Source: Eubacteriales Family XIII. Incertae Sedis bacterium
Lineage (GTDB): Bacteria; Bacillota; Clostridia; Peptostreptococcales; Anaerovoracaceae
Direction: 5' to 3'
DNA: 64,000 nucleotides
Assembly: GCA_031261345.1 (NCBI GenBank)
Contig: JAISKC010000052.1
Coordinates: forward strand, 1-64,000
Part shown: positions 43,349-52,456 of the stretch, piece after piece
How the letters are laid out: each line of letters begins with the position of its first letter
How positions within the stretch are numbered: position 1 is the first letter of the stretch
The notes under the pieces: model-generated
Databases searched by the model: none
What the model was told of the DNA's origin: nothing
Seen by the model: the letters and a program-made list of their open reading frames with translations, nothing else
Position numbers and translations under genes: made by a program

Positions 43349-43855
43349 CTATCCTTGTGCTCTGATTTCTTCAATAACTTTAACGACAGACGTCTTCGTG
43401 AGGTTGCCGTAAACCGCATCCCCGCTCGGCCCCTTGACCATCATCGCGGGTGCAAGGCTGCAACAGCCGAGGCAGGCGACGATGTTGAGTGTGAATTTGT
43501 TGTCTTCGGTGGTCTCTCCGTCATCTACGCCAAGATGTTCGGAAATGGCTTCAGCTATCGCCTGTGTTCCGTTGACGTGGCAGGCCGTACCTGCACAGAG
43601 CATGATGAGATTTTCACCGATTGGTGCCAATCTGAATTGAGTGTAGAATGTCGCAACGCCATAAATCTTCGCCGGTGTCTCCCCCGTGCGAGCCGAAATA
43701 TAGCCGATGACATCCGTGGATAAATATCCGTAAGTATCCTGAGCCTTCTGAAGTATTGTGATGAGACTTCCCCTCGTGCCCGCATACTTGTCCAAAACGG
43801 GCGCAAGTTCAGGATAATCCTTGTCCTGATACGTTGCCTTGATTGTTTCACACAT
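43349..43855 (-). CDS. NuoE-like [2Fe-2S] subunit
   Basis: 168 residues starting MCETIKATYQ at ATG 43855 with GAGGAG 8 bases upstream. A longer ORF upstream reads through a palindromic repeat (MDSGSVAGMT) and is not the true start. The four cysteines of the thioredoxin-like [2Fe-2S] fold are in MLCAGTACHVNG and VACLGCCSLAP. It is the first gene of the nuoE-nuoF-nuoG-like operon. Confidence 0.92.
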   Translation of the reverse strand: MCETIKATYQDKDYPELAPVLDKYAGTRGSLITILQKAQDTYGYLSTDVIGYISARTGETPAKIYGVATFYTQFRLAPIGENLIMLCAGTACHVNGTQAIAEAISEHLGVDDGETTEDNKFTLNIVACLGCCSLAPAMMVKGPSGDAVYGNLTKTSVVKVIEEIRAQG

Positions 43856-43877
43856 TATTTCTCTCTCCTCTTTGCTT

Positions 43878-43905
43878 GTCATTCCAGCCACGGAGCCGGA
43901 ATCCA
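43878..43905. repeat. Palindromic element family A, intergenic
   Basis: GTCATTCCAGCC / GAGCCGGAATCCA. It abuts the stop codon of the isochorismatase-family gene and lies within the nuoE leader. Confidence 0.75.
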
Positions 43906-43906
43906 A

Positions 43907-44461
43907 TTACTTTATCAACTTTGATATAGCCTTGAACGTCTCTGACTTACTGTCGTTTTCCAGTAACTCGAACAGAGCTGCCTCAACGGTAGTCAAATAC
44001 ACGCCGGCCTGAGCCATGCGCTTTGTGCCAAATTTCTTGTCGAACGGTTTTCTGGAACTGATGCCATCTACCACGAGAAATACATCGTAGCCTTCCTCGA
44101 GCAAGCCGAGCGCTGTCTGAAGTACACAAACATGAGCTTCTATGCCGAAGATGATTACCGACTTTTTCTTGCTTTCCGTAAGAGATTTGACAAAATTGGG
44201 TTCACCCATTGCCGAAAATGCGCTCTTTTCGATGTAGGTGAAATTTTCCTTGGCCTCCTTGATTTCTTCCAACGTGTCGCCGAGACCCTTCGTGTACTGC
44301 TGAGTAATAAGTGCAGGTATTTTAAATATATCCGCAGCCTTTAGCAGTATTTTTGCCGATGAGATAACCGCTGCCTCCTCGGCCATTGCTGGCGTCAACC
44401 TTGCTTGCATGTCAATGCATACAAAGATAGACTCCTCCCTCCTTAATCTTTTGATCGCCAT
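43907..44461 (-). CDS. Isochorismatase-family hydrolase
   Basis: 184 residues starting MAIKRLRREESIFVCIDMQ at ATG 44461 (AGAGG upstream). The cysteine-hydrolase triad is present: D in CIDMQARLTPAM, K in TYIEKSAFSAM and C in IFGIEAHVCVLQTALGLLEEG. Family members hydrolyse amides such as nicotinamide or N-carbamoyl compounds; the close YcaC-like form is suggested by EAHVCV. It is on the same strand and just upstream of nuoE, separated by one palindromic element. Confidence 0.85.
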   Translation of the reverse strand: MAIKRLRREESIFVCIDMQARLTPAMAEEAAVISSAKILLKAADIFKIPALITQQYTKGLGDTLEEIKEAKENFTYIEKSAFSAMGEPNFVKSLTESKKKSVIIFGIEAHVCVLQTALGLLEEGYDVFLVVDGISSRKPFDKKFGTKRMAQAGVYLTTVEAALFELLENDSKSETFKAISKLIK

Positions 44462-44581
44462 ACACACCTCTTCTTATTTCTTCATTATCTTCCAACACAG
44501 ATAACACTCAAATTATATCAGCTATCAACATGGTTTGAACATAAAATTTCACATAAATTTCATAAAAAAATTATAAAAGGG

Positions 44582-44611
44582 TTGCATTATTTAGTAATTT
44601 TGGTATATAAT
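44582..44611 (+). promoter_or_regulatory. comEC promoter, possibly leaderless
   Basis: TTGCAT (44582-44587), 18-bp spacer, TATAAT (44606-44611). The comEC ATG is only 7 bases after the -10, so the transcript would start at or near the initiation codon. Confidence 0.55.
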
Positions 44612-44618
44612 ACCAAGC

Positions 44619-47420
44619 ATGAAAGTAAAACTTCCGCGCAGACCATTATTCGCAGCTACGCTCGCCTTCATAGGAGGCATAGCCTTCGTGTACATTTTCT
44701 CACCAACGACGTGGCTCATGGCGACGCTACTAACCATATCCGTGATTGCAGGCATCGTAATGCACAATTGTGGATTGCGGGTCTGTGCCCGCAATGACAA
44801 GCATAAACATGTCATACCAGCTCTCACATCTGTAATGCCAGTATCCAAATCTGTCATACCGGCCCCCGCATCTGTCATACCGGCCCCCGAGCCGGTATCC
44901 ATCAAGCCCCGCCTAGTCTTCCCACTGCTACTTGCGGCAATCTTCTTCGCCTCCTCCCTCTACACAATTCACTCCTTCGGCGAAACCGATCCTCTTATGA
45001 CCGCCGCCGAGTCCTCTGACACCGTCGCCATCAGCGGCCGCGTAGTAAAGATTCAGATAAAGGATAGCGACTACTATGTGCTCACCGTACAGTCGGAAGG
45101 GAGGAAAATCCTCGTGCGCATCTTCGCTGACATCGCAGCGGACCCAAAAACCGCACCGAAGGCCATCATGGGGCGAAACATTACTTTCAAGGCAAAAGTC
45201 ATGCTCCCTGACACGGCCCGAAATCCCCGCTGCTTTGACTATAGGCTTCATTTGCTTTCTCAAGATATTCGCGTCATCGCCACCGCCGAAGCGGGGAGTC
45301 TTTCTTTGGTGAGCACTTCGGGCAAAGCTGACGGGGTGGTCGGCAACCTGATAGGCTCGTTTTACAACCACCTCTACAATGTGAAATGTGAGTTTTACGA
45401 CATCATTGCCGAGAGCATGTCAGGAGAAAACGCGGCCGTAATGAACGGTATGCTCTTCGGCGATACGAGCCTGATAGACGAGGACACCTACGAAGGGTTT
45501 CAGAAAAACGGCATCGCCCACATACTCAGCGTCAGCGGCCTCCACGTTGCGATGGTCTACGCCTTCATCAGCAAACTCTTTTCAAACAGGCGGACGCGCA
45601 GCACCTACGCCGTTATCATCATCTTCCTCATCATCTACGCGGCACTCGCGGAATTTTCGCCGCCCGCCGTCCGTGCCGTGATCATGATAAGCGTTCACCT
45701 GACTTCGAAGATAGTGTTCAAACGATATGATTTCCTCACATCGATCAGCCTTTCGGCCCTGCTCATACTGCTTCACAACCCGCTCGAGCTCTTTGGTGTC
45801 GGCTTTCAGCTCTCATTTCTAGCCGTCGCCTCACTCGCCTTCGCCCTGCCGTTTTCGGACAAATTCATCGGCTACAGGTGGCGAGTAACTCAAAACAAGT
45901 TGAATGAAAAGGAAATTGAAACCTACATGAACAACACGGTTTTCACTCGCCTCGGCAGAGGGTTATCGAAACTGTTTCTTCCCATTTTGATAATCCAGCT
46001 TTTTATGATGCCCATCACCGCCTACGCATTCAACTATACTTCTCTGTCCGCGTTCGTCCTGAATGTGCCGATAGTCTTTCTTGCCGGTTTCATCGTGCCG
46101 CTGGGCATCGTCCTTCTGATATTTGCAGAGCTATTCCTGCTGTATCCGCCTGCCGAGGCACTCCTCTCCATCTTCGCGAAGGTTCTGAGCGAGATTTCCG
46201 AAATGCTCGTAGCCACCATGAACTACCTGTCGGATTTGGGAACCGCGGCGCACTTCAGCAGCTTCATAGTTGCATCGCCCAAAGCCCCCTTCATGCTCAT
46301 TTTCTACGGCCTTGCATTCTTCCTGCTTTCGGAGTCATTCACCGTCCTCAAATCGAGAAAGTTATACCGCCAAATATCCGTCATTACCGCCATCATTTTC
46401 ACCCTTAGCCTTGCGACTTTCGCCTCGCCCACAACCTCTCAAAACAACGCGGCACTCACCTTCGTCGATGTGGGTCAGGGAGACTGCCTTCATATCAAAA
46501 CAGCAGACGGGAAGAACTACCTGCTCGACGGAGGCGGAAGTGCTGACTACAACATCGGGAAGAAAACGCTTCTGCCGTATCTTCTGAAAAACGGTGTCAG
46601 AAGGCTCGACGGGGTCTTCGTATCGCATCTGCACATGGATCACTTCAAGGGAGTAACAGAGCTAGCGGAGAAAATGGATATCGGAGCAATATACACCTAC
46701 GCAGGGAACGTAGTACGAAAGGAGGAGCTGACAAACAAAGTTTGGAATTCTGAGAAGGAGTATCAGGGTGGACCACCCCGTCAGGCGGAGCCTGCCACCC
46801 CTCCAAAGGAGGGGAATTCTGGGTTTGGAAAATTCCCCTCTGAGGAGGGGTGGCAGACGAAGTCTGACGGGGTGGTTTCTTCAAAAGATTTGCGCTTTGT
46901 CGGAGCCGGCGACACTGTCAACCTCGGCAAAAACGCCAAAGCTGAGATTCTCTTCCCGCCTAGAGGCACGCCCGACGACTACAAACGTACGGTGCTAGAA
47001 AACGAGGACGAAAACGCTACCAGTCTGCTAGTGAGGATAAGTGTCGGCAAACTGAGTGTACTTATGACAGGTGATTTGGGCTTTGACGGAGAGGCCCGCA
47101 TACTCGCGCTTGCAGAAGATGAGAGCAAACTCCAAACCGATATCCTCAAAATCGGACACCACGGCAGCAAGACATCGACCTCCGATGAATTCCTCAAGGC
47201 GGTCATGCCGTCCGTATCTGTCATACAGGTCGGCAAAAACAATTACGGGCATCCGACACCCGAAGTCCTTGATAAACTTCGCGATGCAGGTATAATTACA
47301 TACAGGAATGATACATGCGGTGCGATAATGATGGACGAAAAACCCGCGCAGAGGATTGCGGTCAAAACCGAGCAAACCTCATTCACATCAAAAGCACTTT
47401 TAGGAAAATATAGGAGATAA
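44619..47420 (+). CDS. comEC: DNA internalisation-related competence protein ComEC/Rec2
   Basis: 933 residues. N-terminal membrane helices and an OB-like DUF4131 region are followed by the ComEC core (GMLFGDTSLIDEDTYEGFQKNGIAHILSVSGLHVAM), about eight membrane spans, then a C-terminal metallo-beta-lactamase domain with FVSHLHMDHFKG, VLMTGDLGFDGEAR and KIGHHGSKTSTSDEF. ComEC is the channel for single-stranded DNA uptake. Two clusters of palindromic elements are inserted in frame: residues about 48-94 between the second and third helices, and about 717-752 inside the beta-lactamase domain after the first metal motif. All metal-binding motifs are intact. No ribosome binding site precedes the ATG. 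Confidence 0.93.
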   Translation: MKVKLPRRPLFAATLAFIGGIAFVYIFSPTTWLMATLLTISVIAGIVMHNCGLRVCARNDKHKHVIPALTSVMPVSKSVIPAPASVIPAPEPVSIKPRLVFPLLLAAIFFASSLYTIHSFGETDPLMTAAESSDTVAISGRVVKIQIKDSDYYVLTVQSEGRKILVRIFADIAADPKTAPKAIMGRNITFKAKVMLPDTARNPRCFDYRLHLLSQDIRVIATAEAGSLSLVSTSGKADGVVGNLIGSFYNHLYNVKCEFYDIIAESMSGENAAVMNGMLFGDTSLIDEDTYEGFQKNGIAHILSVSGLHVAMVYAFISKLFSNRRTRSTYAVIIIFLIIYAALAEFSPPAVRAVIMISVHLTSKIVFKRYDFLTSISLSALLILLHNPLELFGVGFQLSFLAVASLAFALPFSDKFIGYRWRVTQNKLNEKEIETYMNNTVFTRLGRGLSKLFLPILIIQLFMMPITAYAFNYTSLSAFVLNVPIVFLAGFIVPLGIVLLIFAELFLLYPPAEALLSIFAKVLSEISEMLVATMNYLSDLGTAAHFSSFIVASPKAPFMLIFYGLAFFLLSESFTVLKSRKLYRQISVITAIIFTLSLATFASPTTSQNNAALTFVDVGQGDCLHIKTADGKNYLLDGGGSADYNIGKKTLLPYLLKNGVRRLDGVFVSHLHMDHFKGVTELAEKMDIGAIYTYAGNVVRKEELTNKVWNSEKEYQGGPPRQAEPATPPKEGNSGFGKFPSEEGWQTKSDGVVSSKDLRFVGAGDTVNLGKNAKAEILFPPRGTPDDYKRTVLENEDENATSLLVRISVGKLSVLMTGDLGFDGEARILALAEDESKLQTDILKIGHHGSKTSTSDEFLKAVMPSVSVIQVGKNNYGHPTPEVLDKLRDAGIITYRNDTCGAIMMDEKPAQRIAVKTEQTSFTSKALLGKYRR
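44771..44900. repeat. Array of family A palindromic elements in comEC
   Basis: Three copies (44771-44799, 44811-44846 and 44853-44900, the last with a doubled first half) lie within 130 bp. They encode the peptide SVIPAPASVIPAPEPVS and its flanks. Arms vary (GCGGG, ACCAG, ACCGG) while the GTCAT and ATCC termini are kept. Confidence 0.8.
46772..46876. repeat. Inverted pair of family B elements in comEC
   Basis: A left copy (46772-46818) and a right copy (46831-46876) are reverse complements, separated by 12 bases. Each is itself a double hairpin. The pair is read in frame as ATPPKEGNSGFGKFPSEEG and flanks inside the metallo-beta-lactamase domain. Confidence 0.85.
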
Positions 47421-47421
47421 C

Positions 47422-48483
47422 TTGTCATATAAACAACTCAACGCCGACCTGAAGTCGGGAGAAATAAACAGCCCAAAGCCTATACTGCTCTACGGCACCG
47501 AAGCCTACCTCGTGGATTTCTACGCGAATAAGCTGATAGAAACCTTTGGCGTTTCACCCGAAATGTCCTTCGATTTCGTGTCCCTGAGAGGAGATGAGAC
47601 GGACGACCAAGCCATCATGGCCGCGATAGACACCTTCCCCATGATGTCCCCTCTGAAAGTTATCGTAGTTCACGATTACCAAGGCCTCACGGACTCGAAC
47701 AAAGACGCCCCATTACTCACCTACATCGAGCAGATGCCGGACTATGCCAGACTGATTTTCGCTACGACCAAGGTGAAAAAGGACAAGATGACCGGCGAGA
47801 CGCAGAGCGAGGTCAAGAAGAACACGGCTGCATACAAACGCCTCGCGAAATACGGGCGGGTGTACGAATTCGGAAAGCTGAGCGAAAAGGAATTGCAAAA
47901 TTTCGTCGCCAAGCGGCTGAAAGAAACCGGCGTCGGCATCACGGCCGAACTCCTAGCCGCCTTCATAGGCGAAAGCGGCTACCTCGACAAGAGCTCCGAG
48001 AAAGACCTTCTCACGGTCATGAACGAGGCGTACAAACTCGGCACCTACGCGCATGATGCGGGAAGGAATCGCATCGTATCTCAAGACCTCACGGACTGCA
48101 TGGGCATCACTCTCAGAAAAGACACCTTCCAAATGCTCGACTACATCAGCACGGGGCAGAAGGGGAAAGCCATCGAACTCCTCGAGCAAAGTTTCTCTAT
48201 GGGGGAAAGTGCCTTCGGCGTCATAGCGCTTCTGACAGGCCAATTCGAGATAATGCTCGCCTACAAGGAAATGAGCGAAAAAGGTTATCCCATCGGCAAG
48301 ATGACTTCAATTCTGAACCAAAAAAGCGACTGGCGGCTCAAAAAACTCGGGGGCTTCTCGGGGAACTGGACAAAAATACAGCTCATGGAAGCTCTCCACA
48401 AGCTGTACAATATCGAAAAGGAAATCAGGCTTGGCAACGTTTCGGAAAAACTGGGTCTAACCGTTCTTGTCTCTCAAATATAG
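47422..48483 (+). CDS. holA: DNA polymerase III subunit delta
   Basis: 353 residues. HolA is the clamp-loader delta subunit that opens the beta clamp. The N-terminal PILLYGTEAYLVDFYANKLIE and the central helical AAA-lid region (LGNVSEKLGLTVLV at the end) fit the family. It begins with TTG at 47422, preceded by AGGAG and one base after the comEC stop; comEC-holA is a common pair. Its 3' end overlaps the convergent PBP gene by 27 bp. Confidence 0.9.
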   Translation: MSYKQLNADLKSGEINSPKPILLYGTEAYLVDFYANKLIETFGVSPEMSFDFVSLRGDETDDQAIMAAIDTFPMMSPLKVIVVHDYQGLTDSNKDAPLLTYIEQMPDYARLIFATTKVKKDKMTGETQSEVKKNTAAYKRLAKYGRVYEFGKLSEKELQNFVAKRLKETGVGITAELLAAFIGESGYLDKSSEKDLLTVMNEAYKLGTYAHDAGRNRIVSQDLTDCMGITLRKDTFQMLDYISTGQKGKAIELLEQSFSMGESAFGVIALLTGQFEIMLAYKEMSEKGYPIGKMTSILNQKSDWRLKKLGGFSGNWTKIQLMEALHKLYNIEKEIRLGNVSEKLGLTVLVSQI

Positions 48484-51400
48484 ACGATTGTCCGCACCAG
48501 AAAGATTGAAATACTCGAAAGCCTTCGCGGTATCCGGCTGCGCGGCAAAGTAATTTGTCAGCAGAGTCCAATTTCCGTACGCCGCCCCACCTACGCTAGC
48601 ACCTGCAATAGGTTCTGTATTTTCATCGCCATCGCCGTCGTCGCCGCCGCTATCACCACCACCATCGTCGTCATCGCCATCATCGGGCGGAGTCGGTGGC
48701 TTCGGCTTAGGAGTCGGTTTCGGCTTTTTCTCGGGTTTCTTCACAGGCTTGACCGTCTCCTTCTTCTTGTTTGGATCAAAGGTCGTATCGAGCGTCTTCT
48801 CCGGATTGTAGGGATACAGAAGCGGATCGATATTGTGGAGGTTGCAGTAGTATTCCGGTGCCTTGTTCACTTCATCTGAACTGAATAGGTTGAGGCTGTT
48901 GAAGGTTCTGACCTCGTGTAGCTTGCACCAAGGCGTCGCTCTGTCTCCTGATTCCAGACAAATATCAACATCTTCATTTCCAAAGTTGAGCTTCTCGGGC
49001 ACCGTGCCCTCAATGAAGTAATCCGTGATTCCTCCGACGCTCGCTGACACGACATTGCCCGGAGCCCCCGGAAAGTCTCCCTGCGGATCGCCCTCGCAGA
49101 CCCTCGTCATCATCTTCTTGAACAGACTTGCCGAATTCGGAGTCGGTGCCATCGGAATATTGACGTCATTACCCATCCAAACACCGCATGAATACTTAGG
49201 CGTATTTCCTACGAAGTAGAGGTCAAATTCGTCGGAAGTCGTTCCCGTTTTGCCCGCTACAGGCACGCCAGGCACCTGCGCGGCACCGCCAATACCCTGC
49301 GAAACCGTAGTTCTGAGTATGTCATTCATGATGAACGCCGTCCCTGGATTCATCGCTTGGCTACTCTCCGTCGTGCCATCGAGCACAACATTGCCCATCT
49401 TGTCAGTTACACTCGTGTAGGTGATAGGTGTAACGTGAACACCCAAATTCGCAAACGTTCCGTAAGCCGACGTTATCTCCAGTGGCGTAACACCGTTGGT
49501 CATACCGCCGAGTGCCAAGGCCGCCGGATTCATATCGTTGTTGTCGCCCTCTTCAACGAGGGTCGTAATACCGAGTTTTTTCAGGAAATCAGCCGAATGT
49601 CTGACGCCCACGCTGACCTGCACCCTCACCGCATTGACGTTCATCGACTGCTCGACAGACTTTCTCAGCGTCGTAGGACCTCTGTAGCCTCCATACCAGT
49701 TCGTCGGCCAAACTTTGCCCTGATAAACGGTCTCCTCATCGACGATGATGGATGCGGCTGTCCAGTAAGTACCGGCGGTCGCTGCCTCGCCATCGCTGAC
49801 GGGTTCCTTGTTGGCGCCCATTTCAATAGCGGGTCCATACGTCCCTATTGGTTTCATAGATGAACCAGGCTGTCTTGGATTGATGGCCCTGTTGTAATTC
49901 ATTTCACCAGTAACGTTTCTGCCGCCCATCATGCCCTTGATTTGCCCCGTGTGATGGTCCAAGATGACCGAGGCCGACTGCGGCTGAATAGTGCTCTGCC
50001 TGAGTGTATAGTTTTCGGGGCCGAACGAAATGATATTGTTTTCGTCGATAGTCCACTTGATCGCGATATCCTTGTCGGTGAAATATGCTCTGCTGAGAAT
50101 CATATTGCCCTCTTCGTCCATCGTCTTGTATTCCTTCGGCACATTGATAATGCCGCCGTTTGTCATATAGAGAACCCCATCAGGACGAGAAAAGTAACTT
50201 TTGAACTCAACATTCACGTCCTCGCCTGCCTTGCTCTCCGTGTGATAATACCCAATTCGGCTGTAGACGCTTCTATAAAAGATGATATCCCCGCTTTCGA
50301 GCACATCGTATTCATCATCAGAGAAGGTGAAAACGCCACCCTCCCCAAATATATTTGCAGAATCGAACAGCATCACCTTACCGGCATCATCGATGATATT
50401 ACCCAAGCTATCGTATCTGATTGACCGTATCGCCGGAAAATTGTCTCCGATAGAATATTCGTCGGCCATGATGTTCTGAATTCTCGTGCTTAGCGTAGAG
50501 TGGATTTCAAGACCGCCGCTATATACCATCTGAAGAGCCTCTTCCTTGCTCTCAATCGCGGGATACTCCGCCATCAGCTTTGTGGCAACATTGTCTATCG
50601 CGTAGCTGACAAAGAACGCGGCGTTCGAATCGCCCTGAACCTCGGTGGGCTGAAGATGTTCTCTGAGGTTTTCAGCTACACCCGCGTCATATTCCGCCTT
50701 CGTGATGAGATCTTGCTCAAGCATATTCTTGAGAACCAGCTTCACCCTCGGCTCGATTGAATCGTTGTATAGATAGCAATACTGGCTGCCTCTGAGTAGT
50801 ATTCTCGGGTCGCCCTCCGCGACCGTATCGAGTGCAACAGTCTCTATAGGAGCGTATTTGCCAGGATACTTTGGAAGCGATGCAAGTACGGCAGATTCAA
50901 GGAGATCCAAATCCTCGACGTTCTTATTGAAGTAGGAATGTGCCGCCGCCGAAATACCATAGCTATGGTTGCCGAGCGAAATCATGTTGAGGTATGCAGT
51001 AAGTATTTCCTTTTTTGAGAGATTTTTCTCAAGCTCGTAGGCATAATACGCCTCTTCTATCTTTCTTCCGATAGACCTCTCCGATTTTCTATCCGAGAGC
51101 CAGAGATTTCTCGCAAGCTGCTGAGTAATGGTGCTCGTTCCGCCGATCTGTCCGCCGCCAAATATCTTGTCCTTGACAGCGCCAACCATTCTCACGTAGT
51201 TGAAACCGTGATGTTTCCAAAACGTCTTATCCTCTATTGCAACAAAGGCATCGACCGTATGTTGCGGAATCTGATCATATGTAACGAGCGTTCTCTGCCC
51301 ATCATCAAGGTAGATGTTCTTTACAACATTTCCTTCATCGTCATATATTGTGGACATGACCTTGAGGCGCTTCTCGATGTCATTCGTGTCATACTTCGGC

Positions 51401-51879
51401 GCATCCTGTATGATACCGTAAGCATAAATAGCGGCAACGACGACAGCAATTATACCCAACACGAGAATGACAAGAAGCGTCCACTTCGCTATCCTCTTTC
51501 CCCTGCTACTTTTCCTTTTGCCGTTCTTACCATTTTTGCCATTCTTGCCGCCGGATTTACCCTTTTTTGATTTAGTCATATTTTTTTCCTTTGACTTCTT
51601 CGCTCGGCCGGCTCGTCTCGATTGAACCCTATCTCTGGCAGTTTCCGAAGCGGTCTCTGAACTCAAGATCCCATCCACGGGAAAATCCCCATCCGTGACA
51701 GGTTCTTCATCAATAGCAACTGTGTCCGTTGGTTCCGGTCCCAGTTCCGGTTCAGGATCATTTCGCAAAAATTCCGCCTGAGACTTCCTATACTGTTCAC
51801 TTAATTCATCAAATTTCTTTAATGCTTCGTCAAGGTTATCGCCATCGGGCTTAAACCCATTATCGTTATTATCTGTCAA
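48457..51879 (-). CDS. Class A penicillin-binding protein (PBP1A-like)
   Basis: 1140 residues. A cytoplasmic acidic then Lys/Gly-rich N-terminus precedes one membrane helix (about 134-156). The glycosyltransferase domain contains EDKTFWKHHGFN and GGTSTITQQLARNLW. The transpeptidase domain carries the catalytic serine in RQPGSSMKPIG, SMN in VEQSMNVNAVR and KTGT in VAGKTGTTSDEF. The C-terminal tail is Pro/Lys then Asp/Gly-rich. It starts with TTG at 51879 with GGAGG 7 bases upstream. It polymerises and crosslinks peptidoglycan. Confidence 0.93.
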   Translation of the reverse strand: MTDNNDNGFKPDGDNLDEALKKFDELSEQYRKSQAEFLRNDPEPELGPEPTDTVAIDEEPVTDGDFPVDGILSSETASETARDRVQSRRAGRAKKSKEKNMTKSKKGKSGGKNGKNGKNGKRKSSRGKRIAKWTLLVILVLGIIAVVVAAIYAYGIIQDAPKYDTNDIEKRLKVMSTIYDDEGNVVKNIYLDDGQRTLVTYDQIPQHTVDAFVAIEDKTFWKHHGFNYVRMVGAVKDKIFGGGQIGGTSTITQQLARNLWLSDRKSERSIGRKIEEAYYAYELEKNLSKKEILTAYLNMISLGNHSYGISAAAHSYFNKNVEDLDLLESAVLASLPKYPGKYAPIETVALDTVAEGDPRILLRGSQYCYLYNDSIEPRVKLVLKNMLEQDLITKAEYDAGVAENLREHLQPTEVQGDSNAAFFVSYAIDNVATKLMAEYPAIESKEEALQMVYSGGLEIHSTLSTRIQNIMADEYSIGDNFPAIRSIRYDSLGNIIDDAGKVMLFDSANIFGEGGVFTFSDDEYDVLESGDIIFYRSVYSRIGYYHTESKAGEDVNVEFKSYFSRPDGVLYMTNGGIINVPKEYKTMDEEGNMILSRAYFTDKDIAIKWTIDENNIISFGPENYTLRQSTIQPQSASVILDHHTGQIKGMMGGRNVTGEMNYNRAINPRQPGSSMKPIGTYGPAIEMGANKEPVSDGEAATAGTYWTAASIIVDEETVYQGKVWPTNWYGGYRGPTTLRKSVEQSMNVNAVRVQVSVGVRHSADFLKKLGITTLVEEGDNNDMNPAALALGGMTNGVTPLEITSAYGTFANLGVHVTPITYTSVTDKMGNVVLDGTTESSQAMNPGTAFIMNDILRTTVSQGIGGAAQVPGVPVAGKTGTTSDEFDLYFVGNTPKYSCGVWMGNDVNIPMAPTPNSASLFKKMMTRVCEGDPQGDFPGAPGNVVSASVGGITDYFIEGTVPEKLNFGNEDVDICLESGDRATPWCKLHEVRTFNSLNLFSSDEVNKAPEYYCNLHNIDPLLYPYNPEKTLDTTFDPNKKKETVKPVKKPEKKPKPTPKPKPPTPPDDGDDDDGGGDSGGDDGDGDENTEPIAGASVGGAAYGNWTLLTNYFAAQPDTAKAFEYFNLSGADNRLYLRDKNG

Positions 51880-51937
51880 AATTAAACCTCCATCCTCATA
51901 GAGCTTTGACTATTATACCAAAAACAATACAAATAGG

Positions 51938-52354
51938 CTAATCGTTTGGTATAGACCTGTGGCCGAGGCCAATGACGACCTCGTTCAGATGCAAAAGTCC
52001 AATGCTCATGAAGATGCAAACTGAAAGATGCTCCTCCTGCCGGCAGACGGCGATTTTGCCCCCGCCGTTCAGCCCGATAGCCTTTGTAGCGATTTGGGCC
52101 ACGGCCTCCCTTGCGGCACCGGCTATCGCACCGTCCTGGACATGACATTCCTTAGTAATGCCAGCCTTTCTGGACGCCAGTATGGCGCGTTCTATGACGA
52201 CGTGAATGGAGTTCACTATATCCCCGCCTATATCGACAGCAGCGCCCTTGATATTGCTACCTGCAAGCACTCCGATATACTTTTCCTCAGCGGCTCTGTT
52301 GGGCGTGATGGCAAGGCTGATAGCAGCCCGAGCTATATCTATACTATCTAACAT
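51938..52354 (-). CDS. HutP-family RNA-binding antiterminator
   Basis: 138 residues from ATG 52354 (GGAG at 5 bases). The family core is strong: AALAITPNRAAEE-like start, GGDIVNSIHVVIERAILASRKAG, AGAAREAVAQIATKAIGLNGGGKIAV and ICIFMSIGLLHLNEVVIGLGHRSIP-type end. HutP binds NAG-repeat RNA with histidine and metal to antiterminate the histidine-utilisation operon in Bacillus. No hut genes are nearby, so its target is unknown. A 70-bp palindrome lies just upstream. Confidence 0.85.
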   Translation of the reverse strand: MLDSIDIARAAISLAITPNRAAEEKYIGVLAGSNIKGAAVDIGGDIVNSIHVVIERAILASRKAGITKECHVQDGAIAGAAREAVAQIATKAIGLNGGGKIAVCRQEEHLSVCIFMSIGLLHLNEVVIGLGHRSIPND

Positions 52355-52365
52355 CATTTCTCCTT

Positions 52366-52435
52366 AGGGGACAGGTCCGCTGTCCTACTTTTTGTCATTT
52401 ATTTTCCAGAAAGCAGGACAGCGGACCTGTCCCCT
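52366..52435. repeat. REP-like palindromic element family C
   Basis: AGGGGACAGGTCCGCTGTCC (52366-52385) and its perfect complement GGACAGCGGACCTGTCCCCT (52416-52435) flank a ~30-bp spacer. GGGGACAGGTCC-type inverted repeats are typical of REP/REPIN elements linked to Y1 (IS200-like) transposases; no transposase is present here. Confidence 0.8.
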
Positions 52436-52456
52436 CAATCGCCCTTAATTATAGCA

